64,000 bases of DNA from Prostheceraeus crozeri. Lineage: Eukaryota; Platyhelminthes; Polycladida; Euryleptidae. Positions 1-11,579 of the stretch are shown here, in pieces; within the stretch, counting starts at the first letter, position 1; each line of letters starts with the position of its first letter. The DNA lies in contig CAJQUW010009323.1 of the NCBI GenBank assembly GCA_907163375.1, positions 124,001-188,000 of the forward strand, read 5' to 3'. The notes under the pieces were generated by a model that was not told where the DNA came from, searched no databases, and was given only the letters and a program-made list of their open reading frames with translations. The position numbers and the translations under genes were made by a program.

Positions 1-597
1 GATTTTGATGACCAGCATGTCAAAAGAGAGCTCAGAAAATGCTCTTTCTCCCCGTACATGATTCATTATCATGCTCACATGTTTTCTTTTTGAAAAATTA
101 CGATTTGTAAATTGAGAGATTTTCATATTTTGAGCACTGCTCAGCAAATACAATTACAGATGCAAGTCTATCATAGCTGATTGTAAAGCTGAGAATGCAG
201 GCTGTCGAATGATGTACGACACAACTGGAAGACATGAGAATCGATTGATTCTCAGTGAAATTTAGGTGGTCCGTTTTTTATGATCAGGTCTTTAAAATCA
301 ACAAATTTAGAAGAACCAAAGCTGAAAAAATCAAAACTCGATACAATTATTTAGATTTCGAAAGTGACCTCAGAAATAAAGAAAAATTCCTAAAATTTAT
401 TGCAACGCTTCCTTTCCGGAGCCTTAGATATGCAAATATTGCTTTAATAATACTGTCACAATTTTTTTCCAACATTCAAAGACTAGACTTTCTTGCGCAT
501 TGTCCTATCACGGAAAGATAAGGCTGTTTTCGAATTCTTGTTAATAAGTTTCATTTTATTCACAGAAATAATATATTTGGAAAGCTAAATTCAATAA
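1..597. other. No recognisable gene
   Basis: AT-rich sequence. An 88-codon open stretch at 255-521 (+) has no motif I recognise and its length is within chance expectation. Nothing else is supported. Confidence 0.4.
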
Positions 598-855
598 TTA
601 CTGAATCATCACATAAAGATAAAAAATGAAAGAAGCAGCTTTCTTACATGGTGGAAGACGCAAGGTTTGTGTCCTGATGCTTCAGTTTACCATCAAGTGC
701 TAACCCTCGTTTGTCGCGATTGCTTGAAAGAAGAGGACAGACGTGATAAACTTTGCACCAACCCTGAGTTCCTGGATGTATCGGGAAGCCATCTCTGCAA
801 ATACAACCATATTGTTGATGAAAAAATTACAGAACATCTTGACATATATTCTTAA
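598..855 (+). CDS. Possible isolated exon, cysteine-containing, unassigned
   Basis: One frame stays open from 598 to a TAA at 853-855. The inferred peptide has Cys at several spaced positions ([32 protein letters not shown]) with mixed acidic and basic residues. It reads more like coding sequence than most open stretches here. It has no ATG at its beginning; an AG that could serve as a splice acceptor occurs upstream near 563 (ttcacag). I recognise no family. It could be an internal or terminal exon of a host gene, a pseudogene piece or chance. No neighbouring exon could be joined to it with confidence. Confidence 0.18.
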   Translation, partial: LLNHHIKIKNERSSFLTWWKTQGLCPDASVYHQVLTLVCRDCLKEEDRRDKLCTNPEFLDVSGSHLCKYNHIVDEKITEHLDIYS

Positions 856-924
856 TGAAGAAAATGCTTCTGTTGTACTTCAAGGAAATGAGAAGACATG
901 CATTTATTCATTCGGTTGATAGCT

Positions 925-940
925 GAGAGAGAGAGAGAGA
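925..940 (+). repeat. (GA)n microsatellite
   Basis: Eight uninterrupted GA units. No gene context. Confidence 0.85.
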
Positions 941-1391
941 ATTCATCGCGTGACTTTTTTAATCACAACTCGATACCATAGGGAATATCTTTCAACGGTA
1001 TGCTTGCGTAATGCCCGCATTAAACTTACCGAATCGTGAAATGACAGCTCATGCATCTAAGTGTAACTGAAACAGCACATGCTTGATAATAGCCTTAAAA
1101 CAACAAGATATGATCTGTGAATGACGCAAATTTCCTCGAAAAAATGTTAATTTATGGAGAATTGAATCACGCATTGGTTTCATGCTTTCCAGAAATCATT
1201 CCTGCACGGTTTGAAAATTTAGAAAAATGATATTTTCCGTCTTCTCAACGGCTTCATAGTCCGTTTCATAAAAAGTGGATCATCCTAAAATTTGACTAAA
1301 TAAAACATAAGTATGATACAGAAAGCATTTTTCATGTTATTTCATGTCCCTAATATATTTAAATGTCCTTATATAATCTGATAAGCTATAA
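941..1391. other. No recognisable feature
   Basis: AT-rich sequence up to the presumed left end of the Tc1/mariner element. I see no coding or repeat signal. Confidence 0.4.
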
Positions 1392-2447
1392 TACAGTAAC
1401 GGTTCTTAAGAAGCTAATATTTTGTGGTCCTACCCTTATTGTCAATGACATTGCCAATTCGTCTAGGCATTGATTCGATGATATCGTTGATTTTTGACTG
1501 ATCTAACTTTCTCCACTCTCTTTTTAACAGTGACGTAAGTTGTGATACGCCATCTGTAGGTAGCAGTGAACGACGAACGTTACGTTTTAGAATACTCCAT
1601 ACATTTTCTATGGGATTCAGATCAGGAGAACGAGCTGGCCAAGATAATGTCCTAAGCCCTAATTGAGACTTGCATAAGTTGACTCTACTACTCCTGTGAC
1701 ACGTAGCATTATTATCCATAAATAACCAAGTCGATGGATCACTAAGTTGATCTGTCATTTGGCCAATGTTCATTCGTAAAACATTCACATAGCGTTCAGA
1801 ATTCATGGTTCCTTTCTATATATGAAGTTCAGAGCGGCCATTGGTCCAAATGCCAGCCCAAATCAGTAGAGTCGCACCACCTTGTACCCGGGGACGATGT
1901 AAATGTCTCGGAATTTCCTGATCAGATTTTATCCATAATCTCAATCGACCATCACTATCCTTCAGACGGACTGATGCCTCATCAGACCAGACAACCCGAT
2001 CCCATTGATTTCGCCAGTGACAATGACTCATTGCCCATCTGAGACGTCTTTTTGTATGCTGATCTGACAATTCGATCTGAGAGGGCCTCTTACAGCTTTT
2101 GAAATTCGACTCAATAAGTCTTCTACGAATAGTGGACTTAGAAATAGACGAGACTAGTGCAGCCATCTCAGTTAACGAGAGACTTGGATCAACTTTAACA
2201 AATCTCAAAATTAGGCGGTCTCTACGTTTGGATGTCTTGCGTGGACGGCCAGAGCCCTCTTTACGACAGAGTCGAAAATCATCATTATGCCATCGATGCA
2301 CATTTGTGTAAGGGACATTTAGTCGCTTGCTTGTAGCTCGCAAAGAAAACCCTAGTTCTATGTAGCAAGGCTGACACTTTGCCTTTTGTGAATGCGATCT
2401 CGTTATTGTTCATTTGTGCTTTGTATTGTTTTCAACCGGTAAGAGAT
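1392..2447 (-). mobile_element. Tc1/mariner-superfamily DNA transposon, defective
   Basis: The element is defined by its transposase remnant on the minus strand. The ends are uncertain. CAGTAACGGTT near 1394 and AACCGGTAAG near 2441-2450 are roughly inverted to each other and could be worn terminal repeats, but no convincing long terminal repeat or TA duplication was seen. Size is in the usual 1-1.7 kb range for the superfamily. The gene inside is dead (see the pseudogene entry), so this is a relic, although damage is light and insertion need not be very old. Confidence 0.8.
1414..2413 (-). pseudogene. Tc1-like DDE transposase with a frameshift, one stop and a lost catalytic Asp
   Basis: The enzyme would bind the terminal repeats and cut and paste the element. 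Starting at the ATG at 2413-2411 (MNNNEIAFTKG), the family layout is visible in order: helix-turn-helix (SLRATSKRLNVPYTNVHRW), a GRPR linker (GSGRPRKTS), a second helix-turn-helix (SLSLTEMAALV onward), the first catalytic Asp in VVWSDEA, a glycine-rich stretch, the second site in FMDNNATCH and Glu in SPDLNPIENVW. Total length is about 333 codons, normal for Tc1. Three defects are visible. The frame changes by one base near 2360, separating the N-terminus from the rest. A TAG at 1816-1818 lies in frame between ELHI and KGTMNSERYV. The second catalytic residue aligns with Asn instead of the usual Asp (FMDNN where relatives have a D before N). Spacing from that Asn to Glu is 34, the canonical DD34E distance. 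Identification is firm; it is inactive. Confidence 0.93.
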
Positions 2448-2964
2448 GGATTTCTAGCTGAAAGCAATCAGGAGTGCTGCCAACACCACCGCAACGAAGT
2501 CAGGAAGTCCAGTTAATGAAGTCCAGTTAATCACATGTAGCAGTTACATTATTGTTGATGAATAATGGTGCTATACTGGCTCTGATTGACCGATTTTCTT
2601 TATTTTTGTTTTGCTTGATAGCTTTTGGCTTGTAGAACAACATAACAAAGGAAACAAATGTAATTTTATAAGAGTGAGGTATGATTTTGTGTAACATTGC
2701 TAGATGAAGATCAAATTATCTACTACTTTTTTATCTATAACAGGAAAACAACTCAATATTCATGCTTGAAATTTCCAACAATGATATTAGTAAGCACAAC
2801 TGACATATCTTCCAAATTTCAGAGAAATTCGTTCAAGTTTGGCGGAGTTAGACAAAGTTGAAGCTAAGGCGATGTTTAAGGGTGATCCATTTTTTTGAAA
2901 CAATCGCTATATTTTCGATAATTATCATACACACAGTGAAGATGCCTTTGTTTGACATCGTAGA
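2448..2964. other. No recognisable gene
   Basis: AT-rich sequence with a short local duplication (gaagtccagttaat, twice near 2504-2529). No coding signal. Confidence 0.4.
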
Positions 2965-4118
2965 GTATGTTGCGCGAAGAACCAAGTCAGCTGATGTTCA
3001 GTTCAAAATTATTATCTTTCTTTAGGCAATATATTTCGATCTATACTGATAGATCGTTAGACAAGTGAATCATATCCTAGGTAAACAAGAAATTCAAACA
3101 TGTAAACGAAGTAACATAGAATTGACACAAGTGGCAAGTAAAGGCAAAGTCTATAGGTAGGAGAGAGATAACATAGAGCAATTGAAACAGATTGTAGTAA
3201 GTAGTAGTAGAGAAGTACATACATTTCATGAAAAATAAAAATGAGTCAGTCTAAATGCTAATGCAAATAACAGAAAGTAGAGTGTGTCATTTACATACAA
3301 ATAAAGTTGCAGTTACTCAACAGTTCAATCTCAGCGTTGATAGGACATATTGTGTAGTCAAGACAAGCTTTTATGAAAATGCGTTGCTTCTTCTAGCGGT
3401 GCGAACAGTATCTATTGCAAAGTGTCTTGAAGAACGTAGACGACGAGGAACAATTTCTCTCAAAAGATGAAGTGGGCTTTCACATTTCGATGAAAAAGAA
3501 AAAATTAACTTGGTGAACAGGTCATCAATATCACACAATATGTTACATTTATATTTGAAACCGCAGATAATATGTTAAGCACGTTTCGCAATGCAGCGAA
3601 TCTTAGATTGTACACTTTGAGTTCGGTGACAAAAAAATGGGAGCAGCATGCGTTAACACATATGAGATAATCGCGCTATATACTTCAACAAGCTGACTTT
3701 TAGATAGATACGGCGATGACAGTTCAACTCACGCCTGAGAGAAGCCTATTTTAAAAAACTCAAACCAGAGATAAACAACAGAAAAAAGCTTGAACAATTC
3801 AGTGATTTCCTTTCCATCTAAATTGGTAAAATTTGTTTACTTTCTTATCAGAGTAGAGTTTATGCACTACTACAGGTAAATTGTAATCCAGTACAATCTG
3901 CTTCAATTGTTCTATCTCTTTCCTAGCTATATACTTTGCCTTTACTTGCCATTAGTGTCAATTACATATTACTTCGCTTACATGTTTGAATTTCTTGTTT
4001 ACCTACGATATGATTCACTTGTCTGACGATCTATTGGTATAGATCGAAATACATCACATAAAGAAAAATAGTAATTTTGAACTGAACATCAGCTTACTTG
4101 GTTCTTCCCACAACATAC
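2965..4118. repeat. Foldback element, arms about 250 bp
   Basis: The segment 2965-3215 is repeated in inverted orientation at about 3868-4118. Matching landmarks include GTATGTTG at the outer edge, GAAGAACCAAG, CTGATGTTCAGTTCAAAATT, AGACAAGTGAATCATATC, AAACAAGAAATTCAAACATG and GGCAAGTAAAGGCAAAGT. Identity looks about 85-90% by eye, decreasing inward. The 650-bp centre holds a 71-codon open stretch (3255-3470) with no recognised motif. No flanking target duplication was found, so class cannot be fixed; it could be a non-autonomous DNA transposon or a FB-type foldback. Confidence 0.8.
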
Positions 4119-5461
4119 CCTATTATACAGTTATGACAAAAATGGACATCAACACTCCATCCTCCCATAAACTCAATAGCTTTCTAGCTGATTTTATCCG
4201 AATCCCGGCAGAAAATTCAGCCTTCTACAGAAATGATAATAAAAACTACGGAGACTACGGACCAATTATACCGACCTTCAGTCGATTATCATGCTTTCCA
4301 ATCGTGTCGCACAACAACGCGCCATACATCATTCGAAAGCTTGCATTCCTAGCTTTCGAATAAGCTATCATAAACTTGTATCCGTTATTGTGATTGCTGA
4401 GAAGTGGTCAGAATATGAACATCGATATTCTGACCACAAATGGAAGAGTGGGAGAACGTGCATTTTCTGAGTACTTTCTTGATGATTTGGCCATCGAAAT
4501 CGGTGAACTAGGAAAGAAATCGTGACATTGTAAAGCTATTACAAAATTGTGACTGTAATTGCAGAAGATTCTCGCTGCACGGTGGCGCGCAAACGGTCAG
4601 CGAAAATAATTCGGCCCTTATCGCGCGTTTTTTGTTCTCTCATCGCACCATTTTCATTTGAATAGAAATTCATGGTCATGAAAAAATGTTGAAGAAGTTT
4701 AGAAAGGAACTATTTTCACAAACTAACATATTATTGCTCCCTACATCGGAAAGATTCTGAATATATCAAGAATCTGAAGACTACATCTTTGATGGAAAAG
4801 TGAAAATGTGGCATTTTCAGCCAATAGGGCTTCGATTTTGTGATAGCTTTACGATACCACTAGGAAACGCACGAACTTTGTAAAAACTACATAGGCCTGC
4901 GTATCATTAGCATCGTCAATCTATCCGCCGTTCGGAGTTGTTTAACTGTATGAAACCAACTATTTTAGGACAGAAATAGTGATATGGTAAAGCTATCACA
5001 AAATGCATATTGTTGAGTTAGTCATATCTGAATCATCAATAAAGAAGTAAATTATTATTCTCACGTAGATCGTTAGGAGAGAGCTACGAGTAGGTCAAGC
5101 AAAGATAAGCAAAATGAATTTATAAATTCTGAAGTGTTAAATGCTGAAAATATGGGCCCCCGCACACTAAGCGACCAGGTCGAGGTGCCACGTCCATAAA
5201 AGTGAGGGACTGATTATCTCGACCAGCTCATCTCGACACTTTCTCTTTAAACTTTTTGTCACTATATTCATCAGATGAGATTTCCTACATTGATGGGCAA
5301 TTTTTTTACTTCCATTTACGCCGGCATTTTTAGTAGTCAACGTGACCAAGAACTTCAAGTGCGCGAATTGTGACTGAACTGTGTTTTGATGGTCTCTTCG
5401 TTTTCCTCGTCACCTGCGCAACGCCTGCATTTTTAGTGGACAGCGACTAAGTCGTCGGCAT
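4119..5461. other. No recognisable gene; one possible transposon edge
   Basis: AT-rich. At 5153 a GC-rich patch begins (GGGCCCCCGCACACTAAGCG) that resembles the end of a short inverted-repeat transposon, and a related CAGCGACTAAGTCG lies near 5441, but a complete terminal repeat pair could not be shown. No coding signal. Confidence 0.3.
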
Positions 5462-5986
5462 CACAAAGAATACCCATATCCAGGTCGTCTCTTCTTCTGT
5501 TTGACTAGAAAGTAAGCATTGGAACATGTAACGCTAATGAAATGGTACAATCTGCTGACATAATACCATAGCAATTGAACAATGAGCAGCCAGTTCAACA
5601 TTAAACACGCCAAATTGTTTCGCGAAGTTTCAGTGACCGTTATCAACCGGATCACATAGGAAAGGGACACAGACGATGTCGAAGTTCTACAGAGAAGTTC
5701 GTGAACGTTTTCTCGTGCGCCTGCTGTCTTTTTTAAAAATGATCGGAAAGACCAACATTATCGAGAAAACTTTTGCGCAATGATCTGAATTCTTCGAATG
5801 ATCGTGGCGGTCGAAGCATTTTTAAGGAATTTGCAGTAATCCGCAAGCGACGCACGACTATTTTTCCTATCTCTTTCAGGCATTAAAAATTTCTTTTTGT
5901 CCACTTAGTAAGTTCCTGCATGTGCCATCGTTTTGAATCAGCTTGTACTTCTAGCAAAGTGACATGCTTAAAAATCTAATTCTGTG
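5462..5986 (-). mobile_element. CACAGAATTAGA-family non-autonomous transposon, copy 1
   Basis: A copy of a roughly 500-bp family also present near 10.0, 15.2, 21.4 and 24.5 kb. The right end reads TCTAATTCTGTG (5975-5986); the left end (CACAAAGAATAC) has drifted from the family terminal repeat CACAGAATTAGA. Internal landmarks shared with the other copies include AGGTCGTCTCTTCTTCTG, TTGACTAGAAAG, CAGCCAGTTCAACATTAAAC, TTATCAACCGGATCACA and AAGTTCCTGCATGTGCCATC. The orientation given is arbitrary. The 8 bases on each side do not match, so the target duplication has been lost or the left edge is misjudged. Confidence 0.85.
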
Positions 5987-7670
5987 GCGATGACACAACA
6001 TTCTTGATCGTCGTGAGTCAACTAGACATCTAGTGCGCCGAGAACATAGAAGTTAGCTATTCGTCAGAGAACTGAGTTGATTTCTTCTTTTTTAGTGTGA
6101 TGGCCGAGCAGCCAATCGAGTGTTGTAAATGGCGTTCCTGCGCCTAAATCAATTTGTTTTCTGCAATATTTAATGCATCCCTTTTTATTTCGGATGTTGC
6201 AAAGAAGCCTCCATAAATTCCCCTGGGCTGATAGATTTAGTCCTCACTTGGATTTTTCTTGACAGCATTCACATAGTTTTCAATTTTGAATAGTCGATTT
6301 AGAAATATTTTTCGAGCATTCTCATCTTTTAGAATGATTTCTGTCTGCCATAGAGATGAGATGATTTGCGTGCGTAACTACTTGACAATAACTTTTGTCT
6401 GAAGAGGCAGAAACAAGCTATGGAATTTTAAAAACGACTTCGATTTATGAGGATTTTTGTTGGCATGTCTGCATCATTCCGCATGTAATCAATTCGACGC
6501 AATTAATATTAATGGGCTCATTTGTGAGAGGTTTCTAAGTTAGTTCCAAGGTCAGAATTCTTTTTATGTAAAGAACATAACGATGTTTCTATAGAATATT
6601 TATGGATTTGCTACAGCGTGAAAAAGCACAGAAGGATCTTATAATAAAGCGTAAGAAAATAAAAGGAAAACTAGAAAACTCATTATCCTATTCAAATTGC
6701 TGATTGAGACGATTTGACTCATATTCAAGAATTGATCAAAAGTTCAGCGATATCATGGGGAACACTCACAGGTTTAAGTTTCTTTCAAAATGACATCGCT
6801 ATCAAGCAAATGGACGATGAATCTTTAATAAGTTTAGCTTGAAATTTTGGTGCAGCTTACATACAGAGTAAACGACGTGGCTATAGTTGCAACTATATAT
6901 TTAGAACATGTCACTTCCACTTAAACAATTGCTAATTTGCTGTTTATTCGATTTTTCGAATAGTGGCATGCTATATGAAATCTAAAGATGCATGTTAATA
7001 AATGACTTTCATGGCATACTACCGTCTCTGCTGCGTTTGTGTCTTCGCTGGCGTTTAGATGCAATTGATGGTCGCTGATTGCAACTTTTAAATTCATGTG
7101 ATAAATTTCAGCATGACTTAACACATACGTATACAAGATGTTCGGTAAAGCACAACTATCTCATGTAAAGGCTTTCGTTGTGAGATAAAGATTGGTAATG
7201 TCAACTGAACAGTTAAATTGTCAAAGAAGCATAAGGAACTGTTTTACTATCATGCATAGCAAATTACAGTAGAATTCAAACCAACTATTCAAACGACTAT
7301 TCAGTATTAATCGCATTGTATACATGATTTTGAAACTTTATTTTTCAATTCCGTGACTTCATACAATTTCTAGTTTTGAAACTGTTTCCTTTACATGGTT
7401 TTAAAACTAACTACACTGTAGTCTTACATTACATGTGACCGAGCATCTAGTTTTGCACATGGTTTCTGCTCAAAAAGATTGTTTTCCGGTAATTGGCGGG
7501 AAATAGTGACACTCGCTTATGCTCAGATACTGTAGAGTTGTGCATTGTGGAAATACGCCTGCGGTGCTTGTACATGCAGGTTGTTCAACGAAAACTTCTG
7601 ATTTTGAATTCCTAGACATGCGTACCCAACCATTCGATCGGAGTAATGTCTGATTGAGACATGAGACTGA
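5987..7670. other. No recognisable gene
   Basis: About 1.7 kb of AT-rich sequence with only short open frames (for example 6921-7136 minus, 71 codons, no motif). No repeat relationship with the rest of the window was noticed. Confidence 0.4.
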
Positions 7671-8063
7671 CTATTCATGTCTAGGAATTCGCACGATATT
7701 TCTATTGCATTGCCACTGCTTGGAGTAGCCTACTTGCATCTTGTTGGTTGAGCAGTTGTGCCGAAAGTTCAATGAATAATTGCTGCTGCTTATGAGAGCT
7801 GCTTTCTCATGCTGAACATTTTCTCTTTGCCAATGGCAGAGTTTATGCACTGCATCGCACCCATGTTTATCACTGAGAAATAATAGCTGCCTAAGCTGCT
7901 GAGGATGATACGGCCAACGTATCGACCACAACATTGTTGACAAACTGCGGCAATGAATTTGTCCCTGATTGACTAAAAATCCTCGCCAATCGCGATCATG
8001 ATGCACAGATAGATAGTCGAGACTACCAGGGATTATCCTGACATAGATTGCTTTTGTGTGCAT
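7671..8063 (-). CDS. 130-codon open frame, unassigned, coding status doubtful
   Basis: An ATG at 8063-8061 opens 130 codons without a stop, the longest such stretch in this part of the window. The composition is odd for a protein, rich in Trp, His, Gln and Cys, and no domain is recognisable. A second minus-strand frame over the same bases contains a more protein-like run (KQQQLFIELSAQLLNQQD) but is broken by stops, so the long frame may be a by-product of an older decayed coding sequence in the other frame. It could also be chance. No neighbouring exon was found. Confidence 0.12.
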   Translation of the reverse strand: MHTKAIYVRIIPGSLDYLSVHHDRDWRGFLVNQGQIHCRSLSTMLWSIRWPYHPQQLRQLLFLSDKHGCDAVHKLCHWQRENVQHEKAALISSSNYSLNFRHNCSTNKMQVGYSKQWQCNRNIVRIPRHE

Positions 8064-8383
8064 GCAGAGGCTCTGCGAGATAAGGACTTATGTCTAGATA
8101 TACGCAAGTACTCGCATCGGTGCACCGAAAATATTCAAAAGTTGCACTGAAGAGCTATACAAGTATACCCGAAGTATAATTTGCTTCACTGTTTCGATTG
8201 TCTTGAATTTTGTCAAATACTAGGAAGCTTCTAATAGTACTAAATAATTTGAATTGGACTCACACAAGAATCTTTTATTTTAATTTTGCCAATACTTGCA
8301 AGTGACTCTCATCATGCTTAACCAATACCTGCGTCTCTATGATAGTTCTAATAGAATTCTTCAAAACAGAATGAAAACAGAAA

Positions 8384-8644
8384 TTATGAAGATGTGCAAC
8401 AAAATAATGGTAAGAAATACAAAATATCGGAATATTTATAGTTCAGAATCATGATAAAGTAATGTTCCTGAGCATACTCTGCAATTCTGTGCATCAAAGC
8501 ATCAGGAAGGTAGAAAACTTCGAAGCAATGTCGCCGCAATCTGTAAATTAACATGAAGACGGCAAACATTTCAACATTACTCGGCCTCAGGCAGGCTCTG
8601 TGATGCTGTAATGCAGTATACAGTAGATGCATGTGTGCTTTCAT
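8384..8644 (-). CDS. 86-codon open frame, unassigned
   Basis: Begins with ATG at 8644-8642 and ends with TAA at 8386-8384. The inferred peptide (MKAHMHLLYTALQHHRACLR...) is hydrophobic toward its C-terminus (HYFIMILNYKYSDILYFLPL), which could form one membrane segment. I recognise no family. Length is only slightly above what chance gives in this composition. Listed because its central part (NVEMFAVFMLIYRLRRHCF) reads like protein sequence. Confidence 0.12.
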   Translation of the reverse strand: MKAHMHLLYTALQHHRACLRPSNVEMFAVFMLIYRLRRHCFEVFYLPDALMHRIAEYAQEHYFIMILNYKYSDILYFLPLFCCTSS

Positions 8645-10016
8645 TGTTTCTTATTGTGAGATAGCGCTCCACTCTGTATGGTTGGAAAGTTTCACTTACT
8701 TTATTCTTCTACACACTTTTATCATTTGTCATAAGAATTAAACATGCTGTTAAACAATGCGAGATTCCCCAGAAAAATCCTTTAGGCCTATGCATTAGCC
8801 AAATCAGAGGTATGTGTTGTCATCTGAGACCGGGTCTAGTTGTCTCTTTGATTTTTTGTTGAACATCTGTCCAATATCGGCATTTTACCTTGATGTTTAA
8901 AACAAAAGTAGTGCGGTGTACTACTGTGCGGTATGGTGTAAATACTGTAGTGAATTAAGTTGCTCATTTTATTCAGTAGCCATTGTTTTCGAAGCTGCAA
9001 ATGCTTCTCACACTTTTCGACCATTTTGGGTTTTTAAAAATTCATGGGATAATAAGATGAGATTTGCATAAAACTAACGAAAATCTGTCAAAGTTGTCAA
9101 TTTTGAAGAAATTTCTGCTCAAACTTCTCAACTTTCTCAACTTTTCAATGAAAACGAGTATGCTGCGATAGTTCCCTGTTGTTGTGAGGAAGCAATAGCA
9201 CCGATTTGCTGAAACTTTATCTGAAAATGGCAGTTTACATTACCTAAAGCATGTACATTGCATATTTGTTCAATATTATTCGAGCACTTGATGATATATC
9301 AGACACTTCATGTAATTGGACTGCGATGCTTTTATCTAAAAATGCATAATTATTAAGCCTCTTGCTTCCAATCCTTCCCATTATGATTTGTTTTTATGAA
9401 ACATCAAGTGGTTGTTGATGATGATTGCAAATCATGTTGACTGCTATAGCGACTTGTTGATAACTTATCATCTGTACATCATGGTTGAATTAGCTTTCCA
9501 TTCAATCAAGCAGACATGATTTTCATCTGTCTCTGCAGTACTTTTATGCACTCAGTAGATACAGGTCAAAAAAATGGCAAATCCTCATTAGTTTCCTTTA
9601 CACTTGTTTTGTCAACTTTGATGGAACAGGAAGAGGATTCATCAATGTCTGTAGAATGGATACCAATGATCACATTATTCACCATTCAACTATATTTCAT
9701 TCATTATTGCTGCAAACACAAGTCAACATCAAATTAATAGAAACAATTAGATCTGACATCAGTGGTTGATGAAAGGAGAAATATTCGCCAAACTGCTATA
9801 TTACTCGACGGACGATAAATGACACTCATCGTGCAATAGAAATTATTGAAGAATTTATCGCTACATGGCTGTTAAAATTTCTTGTCTCACTGTTATTGCA
9901 TGCAGACGTATATTTCAGAACATAAATATAGAACAATTGAAATTTGCAATAGTTAAGTATGGAGTGATTCTGTAACACTTGCCAAATCTTTTTTTAATAA
10001 ACAACGCTATGATAAC
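8645..10016. other. No recognisable gene
   Basis: AT-rich, only short open frames (8836-9024 minus; 9516-9737 plus), without motifs. Runs into the target duplication ATGATAAC of the next transposon copy at 10009-10016. Confidence 0.4.
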
Positions 10017-10540
10017 CACAGAATTAGATTGTTTAACCTCATCACTTTGCTAGAAGTGCAAACTGATTCAAAACGATGGCACATGCAGGAACTTAATAAG
10101 TGGGCAAAAAGAAATTTTTAATACCGTACAGAGATAGGAAAAATAGTCGTGCGTCGCTTGCGGATGCTCTGAATTCCTTCAAAAAGCTCTGATAGCGGCG
10201 ATTCCTTCAGATTCGAAGAATTCAGATCATTGCGCAAAAGTTTTCTCGATAATGTTGGGCCCTCCGATCATTATTACAAAAAAAGTTGGCAGGCGCACGA
10301 AAAAACGTTCACATGCTTCTCTGTAGAACTTGACATCGTCTGTGTCTCTCTGCTGTGTGATCCGGTTGATAACAGTCACTGAAGCTTCGCACAATTTGGC
10401 GTGTTTAATGTTGAACTGGCTGCTTATTGTTCGATTGCTATGGTATTATATCAGCAGATTGTGCCATTTCATTTACGTTACATGTTCCAATGCTTCCCTT
10501 CTAGTCAAACAGAAGAAGAGACGACCTGTCTAATTCTGTG
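10017..10540 (+). mobile_element. CACAGAATTAGA-family transposon, copy 2, with perfect 8-bp target duplication
   Basis: Begins CACAGAATTAGATTG at 10017 and ends GTCTAATTCTGTG at 10540, giving 12-bp terminal inverted repeats. The 8 bases before (10009-10016, ATGATAAC) are exactly repeated after (10541-10548). An 8-bp duplication with ends starting CA and ending TG fits the hAT or P superfamilies; I infer hAT-like but no transposase is present. An open frame at 10330-10533 (+, 67 codons, MTSSVSLCCVIRLITVTEAS...) is shared with three other copies; whether it is translated is unknown. Confidence 0.92.
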
Positions 10541-11579
10541 ATGATAACGCTAAGGCAGTGTTCACTTTGAGCGTTCTATAATATAACGATTGGTAAGTCC
10601 ATAGAAATTGACAACAATAAAACCTCTAGAATGGAAATTAAGCTTCATGCAATGCACAATAACGGCACATAAATCACACGCATTTTCACTTAGATGCACC
10701 TGCCAACGTCTGTATCATTGGGTTAGAATCAGTCACATGAGTAAATCGAAGCTTTTAATTGGTTCTTCATGCCCCAATTTAGTTCCCCCGCATGTGCCAC
10801 GTCCTTGAGTCAATTTCCATTCTAGCGAACTTCAGATAAACAGTTTATTTCTATGGGTAAGTCTGTACATTGTTATTTGGTGGCATTATCACCGCCATAT
10901 TTTAAGCCACAGAAATCGATCTTTTATCGATGGCATTTGTCTAAGCTCATGTATGACAATATGCTGAAACCGTGCAATTCGTCTTCACCGCGCTGTCAAG
11001 CAATAAGACAGTTTCGACCTTCGGTCTCGACGAAGCCTAGAGTGCAATCACTATTACATATTATTTAGACTATGGTATTAAAAAGCATGTTAATACCATA
11101 TGGTTCTTCAAGTGAACCCTAGATAGCGACGCCAAGAAAGTGACAAGGTTTTTCCATCTCTACGCTAGAAGAAAAATACTCAAAAGTTGCTGAAATACTC
11201 AGAGTGATTCATCTCTATCATTTTGACTTTTTCTTGATAAAAACAATAAATATGGAACGACACGTATTAACATGTCGATTATTATTTTACAATGAACTCT
11301 TATTATTTTAGAGCAATAGACTTTTATGATATGCAATGTACTGTTTTTTTAACAATAATATCCAAGTAAAATTACGAAAAGCACAGACTAAAGTTAAAAA
11401 ATCAGGAAATTGAGTCATATTATTGGGTTCCTAGCGCGACGAAACTCCTGACCTCATAATGAGATTTTTGCACATAATTCTGAATCGAAGTTTGTGCATG
11501 GGTACTGTCATTTTAAGTTTTATGTTATATGTTATATTATGTTATAAACTTGAACAAAGGCACACAAAATAAGTATCAG
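10541..11579. repeat. Short inverted repeat in otherwise featureless sequence
   Basis: TCCATAGAAAT and CTAGAATGGAAATT at about 10599-10642 recur inverted at about 10816-10858 (AATTTCCATTCTAG, ATTTCTATGGG). This suggests a small inverted-repeat element of about 270 bp. The remainder up to the Harbinger element shows nothing I can name; ttatatgttatatta near 11520-11540 is a short AT tandem. Confidence 0.4.

Noticed and set aside
2099-2311. Plus-strand open frame opposite the Tc1 transposase
   Set aside because: It is antisense to a clearly recognised transposase; the minus strand carries all domain motifs.
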